Positions 7,062-15,893 of a DNA stretch of 64,000 bases are shown piece by piece (positions within the stretch are counted from its first letter, which is position 1; every line of letters begins with the position of its first letter). The DNA is taken from contig NZ_JNLJ01000001.1 in assembly GCF_000703045.1 (NCBI RefSeq), forward strand, positions 186,001 through 250,000, in the 5' to 3' direction. The translations under genes were made by a program, and so were the position numbers. Below the pieces are notes generated by a model. It ran no database searches, was not told where the DNA came from, and saw nothing but the letters and a program-made list of their open reading frames with translations. Source of the stretch: Persephonella sp. IF05-L8. Its GTDB lineage: Bacteria; Aquificota; Aquificia; Aquificales; Hydrogenothermaceae.

Positions 7062-8329
7062 AAAAATTTTTACTTGTATTTCTTATCTTAATAGGTTTCT
7101 CCTATGGTCAGGTTGTTGTTGGAGAATGGGACAAACCTGTAACACCTGTTATGGCAGATTATGTCAAAAGAGTTGTAAACAAAGCACAGCAGGAAAATGC
7201 AAAAGTAATCATCCTACAGCTGGACACCCCTGGCGGACTTGGAAGTGCAATGAGAGATGTTATCAAAACAATGATAAACTCACCTATTCCGGTAGTTGTT
7301 TATGTCTCTCCTCCCGGAGCTCAGGCAGCTTCGGCAGGTGCACTAATCACAATATCAGCAGATATAGCAGCAATGGCTCCATCTACCAATATTGGTTCTG
7401 CATCCCCAGTAAACATGACCGGCAAAGATATAGACGAAACAATGAAAGAAAAAGTGATTAATGATATGCTGGCATTTGTCAGAGCTATTGCAAAGGAAAA
7501 AGGAAGAAATGTAAAAGTTATTGAAAAAATGATTACCGAAGCAAAAAATTTATCTGCCGAAGAAGCCTTAAAACTAAAAGTTATTGATGTTATAGCAACA
7601 GACCTGAATGATTTACTGAAAAAGATAAATGGCAAAAAAGTTAAAAAGGCTGGTTCTACCAAAACAATAAAACTTTCCCAGAATGAAAAAATTGTTTATG
7701 TTAAACAGAGTTTTAAAGAAATATTACTAAGCATACTTACAAATCCAGTTGTTGCATACCTGCTTCTTATGATTGGTTTTTATGGAATATTTTTTGAACT
7801 TTATAATCCGGGAAGCGTAATTCCCGGCGTTGTCGGTGCAATATCAATACTACTTGCCCTTTATGCCCTAAACACAATATCTGTCAACTGGCTGGGTGTT
7901 TTGCTGATAATACTGGGTATTCTGTTTTTTGTTCTGGAAATAATAACTCCAACTTTCGGAGCCCTTGCAGTAAGCGGTGTAATAGCTCTGATATTTGGTT
8001 CAATAATACTTATCAGCCCCGATTCACCTTATGGAGACGTTCCTGTGAAAGTTATACTACCTGTAGCCTTGTTCAGTGCTGCATTTTTCCTGACAATTGC
8101 ATATCTTGGTATTAAGGCACAGGTCAGAAAACCTGTAACTGGTAAAGAGGGAATGATTGGCAAGATTGGAATAGCAGAAACAGATATAGACCCAAAAGGA
8201 AAGGTATTTGTAGAAGGTGAAATATGGGATGCTTACTCTGAAGTCCCTATCAGAAAGGGCGAAGAAGTAAAAATATTATCAGTGGAGGGATTAAGATTAA
8301 AGGTCACAAAAGCCCACAGGGAACATTAA
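7058..8329 (+). CDS. NfeD-family membrane serine protease (ClpP-like)
   Basis: A 423-residue long-form NfeD protein: signal peptide (about 1-17, ending FSYG), a ClpP-like protease domain (about 20-200) with nucleophile Ser92 in QAASAG preceded by the GGLGSAMRD turn, four or five transmembrane helices (about 225-360) and a C-terminal soluble OB-fold NfeD domain (about 370-420). The archaeal relatives cleave stomatin-like proteins; no stomatin gene is adjacent. The start overlaps yggS by four bases. The YbdK-type gene overlaps its 3' end in another frame. Confidence 0.9.
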   Translation: MKKFLLVFLILIGFSYGQVVVGEWDKPVTPVMADYVKRVVNKAQQENAKVIILQLDTPGGLGSAMRDVIKTMINSPIPVVVYVSPPGAQAASAGALITISADIAAMAPSTNIGSASPVNMTGKDIDETMKEKVINDMLAFVRAIAKEKGRNVKVIEKMITEAKNLSAEEALKLKVIDVIATDLNDLLKKINGKKVKKAGSTKTIKLSQNEKIVYVKQSFKEILLSILTNPVVAYLLLMIGFYGIFFELYNPGSVIPGVVGAISILLALYALNTISVNWLGVLLIILGILFFVLEIITPTFGALAVSGVIALIFGSIILISPDSPYGDVPVKVILPVALFSAAFFLTIAYLGIKAQVRKPVTGKEGMIGKIGIAETDIDPKGKVFVEGEIWDAYSEVPIRKGEEVKILSVEGLRLKVTKAHREH

Positions 8330-9411
8330 ATTTCAAAAATTCCAAACCTTTTACTGTAGGGGCAGAATTAGAGGTTCAGCTTGTAAATAGGGAAGACTTT
8401 TCCCTGTCTGATAGTGCAGATATCATTTTTAAAAATCTACCTGAGGATTTAAAGGATATCGTCCAGCCTGAAGTTCTTACATCAATGGTGGAGATTGTTT
8501 CTCCTGTATGCGAAAAACCTGAAGAAGTTATTTACTATTTCAGAAAAGCTCTAAAGGAAATTAACCAGATAGGCAAAAACTACGATTTTATTATATCTGC
8601 CCTGGGGACACATACATTTGCCAAAAAAGAAGAAACTCACATCACAGCTAAGGAAAGATATCTTCGGCTTTTAAAAGAACTTCAGATATTACTCAGACAA
8701 TTTCTTATATACGGACTTCATATACATGTAGGCTTTCCCGACAAAGAAAGTGCCGTCAGGGCATACAACCTGACAATAAACTATCTGCCTGTTTTCCTTG
8801 GAATATCCACCAGTTCTCCATTTTTCTATGGTGAATTTACAGGTCTTCATTCATACAGGACAAAAATATTTGAACAGCTACCAAGAGCAGGTATTCCCGA
8901 GTATTTTAAGAATTTCTCAGAGTTTGAGGAACTATTTTTTATATTAAAAAATAAAGGCTTTATAGAAAGTATAAAAGATATATGGTGGGATGTCCGTATT
9001 CATCCAGACCTTGGAACTGTTGAACTAAGGGTATGCGACTCTAATCCAGAACTGGACAGGATAGAGCTGCTTATAACCCTTTTTCAAGGAATATCAATGC
9101 TGGCACAGGAAATAAGAATTCCTGAGTTTTACCATCAGGTTTTGAAACAGAATAAATGGAATGCAACAAGACACTCAATCTATGGAAAATTTGTAGATAC
9201 AACTGGAACATCTACTGTAAAAGAAAAAGCATTTGAACTGCTTGAAAATATGCAAAAGAAAGGAATATTTAAGGAACTTAAAACTGAAAACCGGATAAAT
9301 AAACTAAAAGATGTATTGAAAAAGAAACCTGTTTCTGAAAAAATGATACTGGTTTACAAAAAGACAAATGATATCAGAATACTGGAAAGTCTGGGTTTCA
9401 TAGAAGAATGA
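8296..9411 (+). CDS. YbdK-type glutamate-cysteine ligase-like carboxylate-amine ligase, non-canonical start
   Basis: ATP-dependent ligase family (GCS2) that joins glutamate to an amine such as cysteine. The frame is open from 8242, and from 8329 it encodes NFKNSKPFTVGAELEVQLVN, closely matching the N-terminus of E. coli YbdK (PFTLGIELEMQVVN). The first in-frame ATG is only at 8485, which would delete the conserved GxELE residues. Between 8242 and 8340 no ATG, GTG or TTG is in frame. ATT at 8296, six bases after GGAGGG (8284-8289), is my best start; reinitiation or frameshifting from nfeD is an alternative. Later motifs HIHVGF, ESIKDIWWDVR and GTVELRVCD fit. It overlaps ggt by four bases. Confidence 0.85.
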   Translation: MKGHKSPQGTLNFKNSKPFTVGAELEVQLVNREDFSLSDSADIIFKNLPEDLKDIVQPEVLTSMVEIVSPVCEKPEEVIYYFRKALKEINQIGKNYDFIISALGTHTFAKKEETHITAKERYLRLLKELQILLRQFLIYGLHIHVGFPDKESAVRAYNLTINYLPVFLGISTSSPFFYGEFTGLHSYRTKIFEQLPRAGIPEYFKNFSEFEELFFILKNKGFIESIKDIWWDVRIHPDLGTVELRVCDSNPELDRIELLITLFQGISMLAQEIRIPEFYHQVLKQNKWNATRHSIYGKFVDTTGTSTVKEKAFELLENMQKKGIFKELKTENRINKLKDVLKKKPVSEKMILVYKKTNDIRILESLGFIEE

Positions 9412-10925
9412 AAGGTGTTATAGCAGCAGGAGATAAACTGACAGCCGAGGCTGGAGCTGAGATACTCAAAAAAGGTGGGAATGCTTTTGATGCAGCCATA
9501 GCAGCACTACTTGCAGCTCCTCTTGCAGAACCTGCACTTACAAGTTTAGGTGGTGGAGGTTTTCTCCTTGCTATTGAAAAAGACACCCTTCCTACAATCT
9601 ATGATTTTTTTGTTGATGTTCCTCCAAAAAGAATTGAAAATCCAGACTTTTTCCCTGTTTATGTGGATTTTGGTTCTACTGTTCAGGAGTTCCATATAGG
9701 CTGTGGTTCTGTTGCTATTCCCGGTATGATTGCCGGTATATACCAGATATACAAAGAAAAAGCCTCAATGCCTCTTTCTGAGCTTATCAAACCAGCATTA
9801 AAATACGCCACCGAAGGAATTTTTCTTTCAAAAATGCAGGCATCATTTGTTAAACTTCTTGAACCTATTTTCACCGCAACAGAGAAAGCAAGGAAAATCT
9901 ACGCCCCAGATGGAAAACTTATTGATGAAAACACCCTTTATAAAAATCCCGATTACGGAGAATTTTTACAAAAATTTGCACAAGAAGGAGCCTGGCTGTT
10001 TTACGAGGGAGAAATAGCAGACCGGATAGATGTCCTATGCAAAAAAAATAATGGATTAATCAGAAAAGAAGATTTACGCAGATATGCTGTGGCAGAAAAA
10101 GACCCTGTTTATTTCAAGTTCAGGGATTACGACATTTTCATAAACTCTCCACCTTCACCTGGTGGGGTGTTAATAGCATTTACATTAAAACTTCTTGAAA
10201 AAGAAGATTTAGGAGATTTTGGAAGTATACAGCATATATCAAAACTTGTTGAAGCAATGCATACAACATATCTGTTTAGAAGAGAACATATTGATAAAAA
10301 TATACATAAAACCGGCATAGAACTAATCATAGAGGATGAAAATCTGATTAAGACTTATCAAAACTTTTTCAAAAAAAGGATTAATCTGTGGGGAAATACA
10401 ACCCATATATCTATAATTGATAAATACGGGAACGCAGTTAGCACCACCACAACAAACGGAGAAGGTTCAGGATATATAATCCCAGAAACAGGAATAATGT
10501 TAAATAATATGCTTGGAGAAGAAGACCTTAATCCTGAAGGATTTTTCAAATGGCCTGAGTATGTCCGACTTCCTTCAATGATGTCTCCAGCTGCAGTTCT
10601 AAAGGAAAACCAGATAAAACTAATATTAGGAAGTGCAGGAAGTAACAGAATTAGAAGTGCAATTATACAGACGATTTTGAATAATATAATTTTTAACAAA
10701 AGTGTAAAGGAAGCTGTAGAGCTACCACGAATACATTATGAAAATCATGTGGTATTTATTGAGCCTGGATACTCCCCTGAGATTATTAAAAAAGCAGAGG
10801 AATTATACGAAACGGTGGTGTTTGAAGAAAAAAGTCTGTTTTTCGGTGGTGTTCAGGCTGTTACAGGTGATTTTCAGGGGGCAGGAGACCCCCGTAGAAG
10901 TGGTTATGTCATAAAAGTGGATTAA
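9408..10925 (+). CDS. ggt: Gamma-glutamyltransferase, no signal peptide
   Basis: N-terminal-nucleophile hydrolase that transfers or hydrolyses gamma-glutamyl groups, for example of glutathione. It has 505 residues and self-processes before the nucleophile threonine; here TTHIS places it at Thr331, giving a large chain of about 330 and a small chain of about 175 residues. Other motifs are AGAEILKKGGNAFDAAIAA, PGMIAGIY, GILLNN-like GIMLNNMLGEEDL and GSAGSNRI. Unlike most family members it has no signal peptide (starts MKGVIAAGDK), so it is probably cytoplasmic. The ATG overlaps the stop of the YbdK-like ligase, suggesting linked gamma-glutamyl synthesis and breakdown. Confidence 0.93.
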   Translation: MKGVIAAGDKLTAEAGAEILKKGGNAFDAAIAALLAAPLAEPALTSLGGGGFLLAIEKDTLPTIYDFFVDVPPKRIENPDFFPVYVDFGSTVQEFHIGCGSVAIPGMIAGIYQIYKEKASMPLSELIKPALKYATEGIFLSKMQASFVKLLEPIFTATEKARKIYAPDGKLIDENTLYKNPDYGEFLQKFAQEGAWLFYEGEIADRIDVLCKKNNGLIRKEDLRRYAVAEKDPVYFKFRDYDIFINSPPSPGGVLIAFTLKLLEKEDLGDFGSIQHISKLVEAMHTTYLFRREHIDKNIHKTGIELIIEDENLIKTYQNFFKKRINLWGNTTHISIIDKYGNAVSTTTTNGEGSGYIIPETGIMLNNMLGEEDLNPEGFFKWPEYVRLPSMMSPAAVLKENQIKLILGSAGSNRIRSAIIQTILNNIIFNKSVKEAVELPRIHYENHVVFIEPGYSPEIIKKAEELYETVVFEEKSLFFGGVQAVTGDFQGAGDPRRSGYVIKVD

Positions 10926-11836
10926 TCAAAAAGGGCATCAACAAAAGCCTTTGCATCAAACGGCTGTAAATCTTCTATTCCTTCACCAACACCTATAAAC
11001 TTAATAGGAATTTTAAGCTCTTTGCATATTGGTATAATTGCTCCACCTTTTGCTGTTCCGTCCAGCTTTGTAATTACTATTCCTGTTATATCTGTTGCTT
11101 CTTTGAAAACTTTTGCCTGATTTATTGAGTTCTGTCCAATTGTTCCATCAAGGACAAGTATTGTTTCAACAGGTTGGTCTGGCATAAGTTTTTGTATAGT
11201 TCTTTTTATCTTCTGAAGTTCCTTTATAAGATGCTCTTTAGTGTGCAATCTTCCAGCAGTATCAACCAGAACAATATCATCCCCCCTGCTTTTTGCAGAA
11301 TTCACAGCATCATACACAACAGCTGCAGGGTCAGCTCCCGGAGAATGTTTAACAATCCTTGCACCTGCCCTTTCTGCCCATACTTCAAGCTGGTCTATGG
11401 CTGCTGCCCTGAACGTATCTGCTGCAGCAAGGACTACAGATTTACCTTCTTTTACGAACTGGGCTGCCAGTTTTCCAACAGTAGTTGTTTTTCCACTACC
11501 ATTTATACCAAGGAACAAAATCACAGCAGGTTTTTCATCACCAAGATTTAGAGGTTTTTCACACTCTTTTAAAATCTCATAAAGCTTTTCTTTCAGTAAT
11601 TCCTTTAATTCTTCTCCGTCTTTCAGTCTTCTCTTCTTGCTTTCTTTCCTCAGAAAATCCAGAATTTCCTCTGTTTCCTTTACACCTACATCTGCTTTGA
11701 GAAGAACCATCTCAATATCTTCAAAAAGCTCCTCATCTATCTTCCTACCAAATGATATACTGCTAAAGGTGTCAACAAACTGTTTTTTAGTTTTTTCAAG
11801 GCCTGATTTCAGTCTGTCAAACATAGACTTGAACAT
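10922..11836 (-). CDS. ftsY: Signal recognition particle receptor FtsY
   Basis: SRP GTPase receptor that docks ribosome-SRP complexes at the membrane. It has about 304 residues, a minimal form without the acidic A domain. Motifs are GINGSGKTTTVGKLA (G1), the DTFRAAA loop, DTAGRLH (G3) and TKLDGTAKGG (G4). I chose the ATG at 11836 rather than a GTG at 11848, because GAGGTGG lies five bases before this ATG. The 3' end overlaps ggt by four bases, tail to tail. Its partner ffh is in the same window at 61335. Confidence 0.97.
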   Translation of the reverse strand: MFKSMFDRLKSGLEKTKKQFVDTFSSISFGRKIDEELFEDIEMVLLKADVGVKETEEILDFLRKESKKRRLKDGEELKELLKEKLYEILKECEKPLNLGDEKPAVILFLGINGSGKTTTVGKLAAQFVKEGKSVVLAAADTFRAAAIDQLEVWAERAGARIVKHSPGADPAAVVYDAVNSAKSRGDDIVLVDTAGRLHTKEHLIKELQKIKRTIQKLMPDQPVETILVLDGTIGQNSINQAKVFKEATDITGIVITKLDGTAKGGAIIPICKELKIPIKFIGVGEGIEDLQPFDAKAFVDALFD

Positions 11837-11953
11837 TTTCCACCTCACGTGTAATAATTAAATTAAGTTATAAAAGTTATACTTTAATAAATTTTTTACA
11901 ACTATTTAATTACCATAAAGTATAGCCGATAATAGAAAAAAAAGGAGGGTAAT

Positions 11954-12241
11954 ATGAGGTTTTTATACGGATTTATTTTATCATTTTTTCTTATGCTTCC
12001 GTCAATAGCTGAAGAAACAACAACAACTGAGCTACTTGATGAGGCTCAAAACTCCATAAAAGCTGCCTTTGAAAGTGGTTGTGCAAAGTTTGCCCCTTAT
12101 GAATTTTCCAAAGCAGAAACTTACTACTATATTGCCAGAGAAGAAACATCAAAACTAAACACAAAGGCTGGAGATGCAGCAGCTATGAAAGCTATAGAAT
12201 GGGCTCTTAAAGCAATGTCAAAAAGGTATGGGGAGGAATAA
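11954..12241 (+). CDS. Small exported helical protein
   Basis: A 95-residue protein with a Sec signal peptide (about 1-19, cleavage after SIA). The mature part is an alpha-helical hairpin of about 75 residues with alternating charged and alanine positions (LDEAQNSIKAA, YEFSKAETYYYIARE). This resembles DUF4398-type helical segments found beside or inside OmpA-like proteins. One cysteine (in ESGCAKF) remains after cleavage. The start follows AAAGGAGGGTAAT. The OmpA-like lipoprotein begins three bases after its stop, so the two probably act together in the periplasm. Function unknown. Confidence 0.8.
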   Translation: MRFLYGFILSFFLMLPSIAEETTTTELLDEAQNSIKAAFESGCAKFAPYEFSKAETYYYIAREETSKLNTKAGDAAAMKAIEWALKAMSKRYGEE

Positions 12242-12244
12242 GAT

Positions 12245-13072
12245 ATGATTAAGAAAATTGCCGGAACAGTTGTAATAGCAGGTCTTTTAATATCCGGTTG
12301 TGCCACTAAGAAATCGGAAGAAACTAATCTTTTCCAAAAAAATATAAACAAAGATATCCAAACACTTAATAAAGAGATTGAGAAATTATACAAACTTCAC
12401 GTAAAAGAATGTGCTCCAGAAGAAATCGGAAAAGCAGAGGCTTATATTGATGCTATAGATGGCCTTGCATATATAAATCCTGATACTGGAGAAATAGTAA
12501 AAACAGAGATTAAAACAATAGATAAAATCCTTTACAAAAACAAAGCCCAAAAATATGTAGCACTTGCAAGAAACAAAGTTTACAGCGATGTTGATGGTGA
12601 TGGTATCCCTTGTTATCAGGAGATAGAGCAGGGAACCAACCCTTTTGAAGCAGAAACTAAAAAAGTAGCCAAACAAACAACTGAAAAACCTAAAAAACTT
12701 CCTGAAATTAAACCTGAATATAGACCTTTAAAGCTCCATGCCAGAATTCATTTTGATTTTGATAAGTATACAATTAAGAAAGATTATCTCCCATATCTGA
12801 ATGTTATTACCAGATATCTAAAAGCCCATGATGAACTTAAAGTTAAAATTGTGGGATACACAGATAGCATAGGAAGTAAAGCATATAATGACAAACTTGC
12901 CAGAAAAAGAGCAGAAGCGATTAAAAATTATCTTGTGAAACACGGAATATCCCCAGAAAGAATAGAAATCATAGGAAAAGGTAAAGAAGATTATCTGTTT
13001 GATAACAAAACTCCTTTAAATAGATTTACAAACAGAAGGGCTGAGTTCTTCGTAATGGAACCTACCCAGTAA
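12245..13072 (+). CDS. OmpA-family lipoprotein with C-terminal peptidoglycan-binding domain
   Basis: A 275-residue lipoprotein. The signal peptide ends in the lipobox LISG-Cys (Cys20), so it is predicted to be lipidated. A helical N-terminal region (about 25-110) repeats features of the small upstream protein (CAPEEIGKAEAYI). A short calcium-loop-like DVDGDGIPCYQE precedes a Lys/Pro linker. The OmpA C-domain (about 165-273) has HFDFDKYTIKK, the YTDSIGSKAYNDKLARKRA motif and the terminal NRRAEFFV. It probably anchors the outer membrane to peptidoglycan. Second gene of an envelope cluster. Confidence 0.92.
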   Translation: MIKKIAGTVVIAGLLISGCATKKSEETNLFQKNINKDIQTLNKEIEKLYKLHVKECAPEEIGKAEAYIDAIDGLAYINPDTGEIVKTEIKTIDKILYKNKAQKYVALARNKVYSDVDGDGIPCYQEIEQGTNPFEAETKKVAKQTTEKPKKLPEIKPEYRPLKLHARIHFDFDKYTIKKDYLPYLNVITRYLKAHDELKVKIVGYTDSIGSKAYNDKLARKRAEAIKNYLVKHGISPERIEIIGKGKEDYLFDNKTPLNRFTNRRAEFFVMEPTQ

Positions 13073-13083
13073 GGTAAGTAAAT

Positions 13084-13572
13084 GTGGCTGCAGGGAGAAC
13101 ACATGACTTAATAAATCTTTCTGTTCTTCCTGTGGCTGTTTATTACCTAAGACCTGAAAATGCTCCATCTTTTATAGCTGGATATTTTATTGGAACTTTT
13201 TTCCTCTCCCCTGATAACGATATTTTCCACTCAAAACCAAACAAACGCTGGAAAATTTTGAGATTTATCTGGTATCCATACACTAAACTCTTTTCTCATA
13301 GAGGGATATCCCACCTTCCAGTATTGGGAATATTAACTAAGTTAATATATTTAGTTATTGTTTTTTCTTTGATATCAGCTATTATCTTAATCCCTCTGTA
13401 TTTTTATAAACCTGATTTAATTCCTGAGATAGATACCAATCCTCAATCTCTAAAAGAGTATCTTTTACACCCTTTCACAGTTTCTTTCTTTTTTGGTCTT
13501 ATACTGTCAGAGATTGTTCATGTAATTACTGATATTATATATTCAGCAATCAAAAAACTTAAGGTGCTGTGA
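13084..13572 (+). CDS. DUF2227-like metal-binding membrane protein
   Basis: A 162-residue integral membrane protein with three or four hydrophobic segments. The pattern GRTHD near the N-terminus, LSPDNDI, KRWKILRFIWYPY, HRGISH and a late HVITD agree with the DUF2227 family, whose His and Asp residues are thought to bind metal; the activity is unknown. I take GTG at 13084 as start, preceded by AAGGTAAG; an ATG at 13082 is out of frame and closes after nine codons. It sits twelve bases after the OmpA-like gene and before the M50 protease. Confidence 0.75.
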   Translation: MAAGRTHDLINLSVLPVAVYYLRPENAPSFIAGYFIGTFFLSPDNDIFHSKPNKRWKILRFIWYPYTKLFSHRGISHLPVLGILTKLIYLVIVFSLISAIILIPLYFYKPDLIPEIDTNPQSLKEYLLHPFTVSFFFGLILSEIVHVITDIIYSAIKKLKVL

Positions 13573-13579
13573 CAGTAGA

Positions 13580-14695
13580 ATGAGATTTAAATCTATTCCA
13601 ATATTTAAAGTTTTCGGTATCCAGGTAAATCTGGACTTTAGCTGGTTTATTGTATTTTTCCTTATTACATTTACTTTGGCAGAAGCTTTTTATCCCTATT
13701 ACTACCCAGGGCATAACTTTCTGGTTTATCTATTTGTAAGTGCCATATCGGCAATATTGCTGTTTGCATCTGTTTTACTTCATGAACTATCCCACTCCCT
13801 TGTGGCTCTCAAATACGGTATTCCTGTAAGGGAGATAGACCTGTTTATATTTGGTGGTGTAGCCATGATAGAAGAGGAAGCTCCCTCTCCTAAAATAGAG
13901 TTTTTAGTGGCCATAGCAGGACCTTTATGTAGTTTTGCACTGGCTTTTATATTTTTCTTACTGGCTCTTTTTTATCCTCAGGATGATTTATTAAACGGAA
14001 TAATAAACTATCTAATGTATGTAAATCTGGCACTGGGATTATTTAATCTCATTCCAGCCTTTCCTCTGGATGGAGGAAGAATTCTCAGGTCAATAATCTG
14101 GGCTAAAAAGGATATAATCACTGCCACAAAAGTAAGCAGCTGGACAGGGACAATGTTTGCCTACTTTCTTATGCTTCTTGGCTTTCTTTCTCTTATACAG
14201 GGAAGTTTTATTAATGCCTTATGGTATGGATTTCTGGGATGGTTTTTGAAGAATGCTGCCAAAGTAAGTTTTGAACAGACCAAACTATCTGTAATTCTTT
14301 CCCAATACAAAGTTGAACAATTTATGCATACTGTAAAACCCGTCTTACCGGACGAAACCATATCAGAATTTATGCTTTATCATTATCCTATGTATAACAC
14401 AAGAATGTTTCCTGTTATCGGCAGAGATGGGAAAATTTATGTGGTTGATATTTTTGATATAAAAAGTATTCCTCAATCACAATGGGACAGCATAAAAGTG
14501 GTTGATATTGCAAAACCTATTGTAGCTTATGTGAGCCCTTATGACACCCTGATGAAAGCTCTTAAATTAATGAATAGATACCAGCTTGATGAACTACCTG
14601 TGATTTATGGAAATACGGTTCTGGGAATAATAAAAAGAGAAGTTATAGAAAGTTTATTGGAAAGATATATGTTACAGGAAAAATTCGGAAGGTGA
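13580..14695 (+). CDS. Site-2 protease family M50 metalloprotease with CBS domains
   Basis: Intramembrane zinc protease-like protein, 371 residues. The zinc motif HELSH (His68, Glu69, His72) lies in a transmembrane helix and the second site reads PLDGGRI. About six membrane segments span 10-215. The C-terminal part (about 235-365) contains a CBS pair, which usually binds adenine nucleotides and could tune activity. The start ATG follows a GACAG-type weak ribosome site eight bases after the DUF2227 stop. The substrate is unknown. Confidence 0.92.
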   Translation: MRFKSIPIFKVFGIQVNLDFSWFIVFFLITFTLAEAFYPYYYPGHNFLVYLFVSAISAILLFASVLLHELSHSLVALKYGIPVREIDLFIFGGVAMIEEEAPSPKIEFLVAIAGPLCSFALAFIFFLLALFYPQDDLLNGIINYLMYVNLALGLFNLIPAFPLDGGRILRSIIWAKKDIITATKVSSWTGTMFAYFLMLLGFLSLIQGSFINALWYGFLGWFLKNAAKVSFEQTKLSVILSQYKVEQFMHTVKPVLPDETISEFMLYHYPMYNTRMFPVIGRDGKIYVVDIFDIKSIPQSQWDSIKVVDIAKPIVAYVSPYDTLMKALKLMNRYQLDELPVIYGNTVLGIIKREVIESLLERYMLQEKFGR

Positions 14696-14699
14696 GAAA

Positions 14700-15893
14700 A
14701 TGAGAATATTTATTCTTATAACTGGCTCCGAGTTCACATATGGTTTAAAGCAGGAAAAAAATTCACTTTTTATAGCAAAGGAAGCTTTTAAAAGAGGGGC
14801 AGAGATAGTGGGCACAGCAATAGCCCCTGATAATATATACACCATCCAGTATTTTCTAAAAATGGGGCTGGATAAATCAGATGTTGTTGTGGTTTCAGGA
14901 GGTCTGGGTCCTACTGAAGATGATTTAACCCGTGAAGCTGTGTCAGAGGCTATCGGAGTTCCTCTTATATACGATGAGGAATGGCTAAAAAAGATTAAAG
15001 AAACACTCAAACAGCAAGGCAGAGAAATAACAAACAACATAAAAAAAATGGCTAAAATTCCCTATGGAGCCAGAAAAGTAGAAAATCCTGTAGGTAAAGC
15101 CCTTGGATTTATAAAAGTGCTTGATGATGTCCAGAAAGCTGTTGTATGCGTTCCAGGAGTTCCTTCCGAGATGAAGCCAATGATTTTAAAAGCTTTTGAA
15201 CTGCTTGGACTGAAAGAGACAGGAGGGTTTATTCATCTGTTCAGGACATTTGGAAAACCTGAAGCAGAGATTAACTATATACTAAAGGATATAGAAGGCC
15301 TTGTTTTGAATAGTTCCCCTAAAGGTGTTGATGTATATGTCATAGAAAAAGAAAAATTTTTCCTTGATAACAAGGTAAAAGTAATCAGAGAAAGGCTTGG
15401 AGAATTAATCTATACAGAAGATGAAAAAGAGATGGAAGAAGTTGTGGGGAATTTACTCAGGGAAAAAAATAAAACCATTTCCACTGCAGAATCGTCAACA
15501 GGTGGACTTATAGCTGCCAGAATAGTAAATGTTCCCGGCTCATCAGAGTATTTCATGGGGAGTGTAGTTTCTTACTCAAATCAGGTAAAGATAAATCAGC
15601 TTGGGGTAAATAAAGAGGATATTGAAAAATATGGAGCAGTCAGCGAAACTGTCGGCAGGCAAATGGCTGAAGGAGTTAAAAAACTTCTTAAAACAGATAT
15701 AGCTTTATCTGATACAGGAATTGCAGGGCCCACAGGTGGAACTCCTGAAAAACCGGTAGGCTTACATTATGTAGGATATTCAGATGATAATAAAACAGAG
15801 GTTCATAGGGTAGTATTTAAAGGAGAGAGAAATGATGTTCGCCTTGCTGTATCCCAGTTTGCATTAAATTTAGTTCGTCTAAATTTCAGGTAG
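14700..15893 (+). CDS. cinA: CinA-like nicotinamide-nucleotide amidohydrolase
   Basis: Two-domain CinA of 397 residues: an N-terminal MoCF/COG1058 domain (about 1-165; VVVSGGLGPTEDDLTREA) and a C-terminal amidase domain (about 245-395; STAESSTGGLIAARI with the serine nucleophile region, TGIAGPTGGTPEKPVG). The family recycles NMN (pyridine nucleotide salvage) and removes damaged nucleotides such as ADP-ribose; which activity dominates here is not shown. The start follows GAAGGTGAGAA. Its last 15 bases overlap the tail of the convergent diguanylate cyclase gene. Confidence 0.94.
   Translation: MRIFILITGSEFTYGLKQEKNSLFIAKEAFKRGAEIVGTAIAPDNIYTIQYFLKMGLDKSDVVVVSGGLGPTEDDLTREAVSEAIGVPLIYDEEWLKKIKETLKQQGREITNNIKKMAKIPYGARKVENPVGKALGFIKVLDDVQKAVVCVPGVPSEMKPMILKAFELLGLKETGGFIHLFRTFGKPEAEINYILKDIEGLVLNSSPKGVDVYVIEKEKFFLDNKVKVIRERLGELIYTEDEKEMEEVVGNLLREKNKTISTAESSTGGLIAARIVNVPGSSEYFMGSVVSYSNQVKINQLGVNKEDIEKYGAVSETVGRQMAEGVKKLLKTDIALSDTGIAGPTGGTPEKPVGLHYVGYSDDNKTEVHRVVFKGERNDVRLAVSQFALNLVRLNFR

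Noticed and set aside
7024-7461. 145-residue open frame overlapping yggS end and nfeD start
   Set aside because: Cys- and Ser-rich composition without family features; lies in another frame of nfeD, which has clear motifs.
11174-11582. Plus-strand frames opposite ftsY
   Set aside because: No motifs, and ftsY GTPase motifs explain the region.
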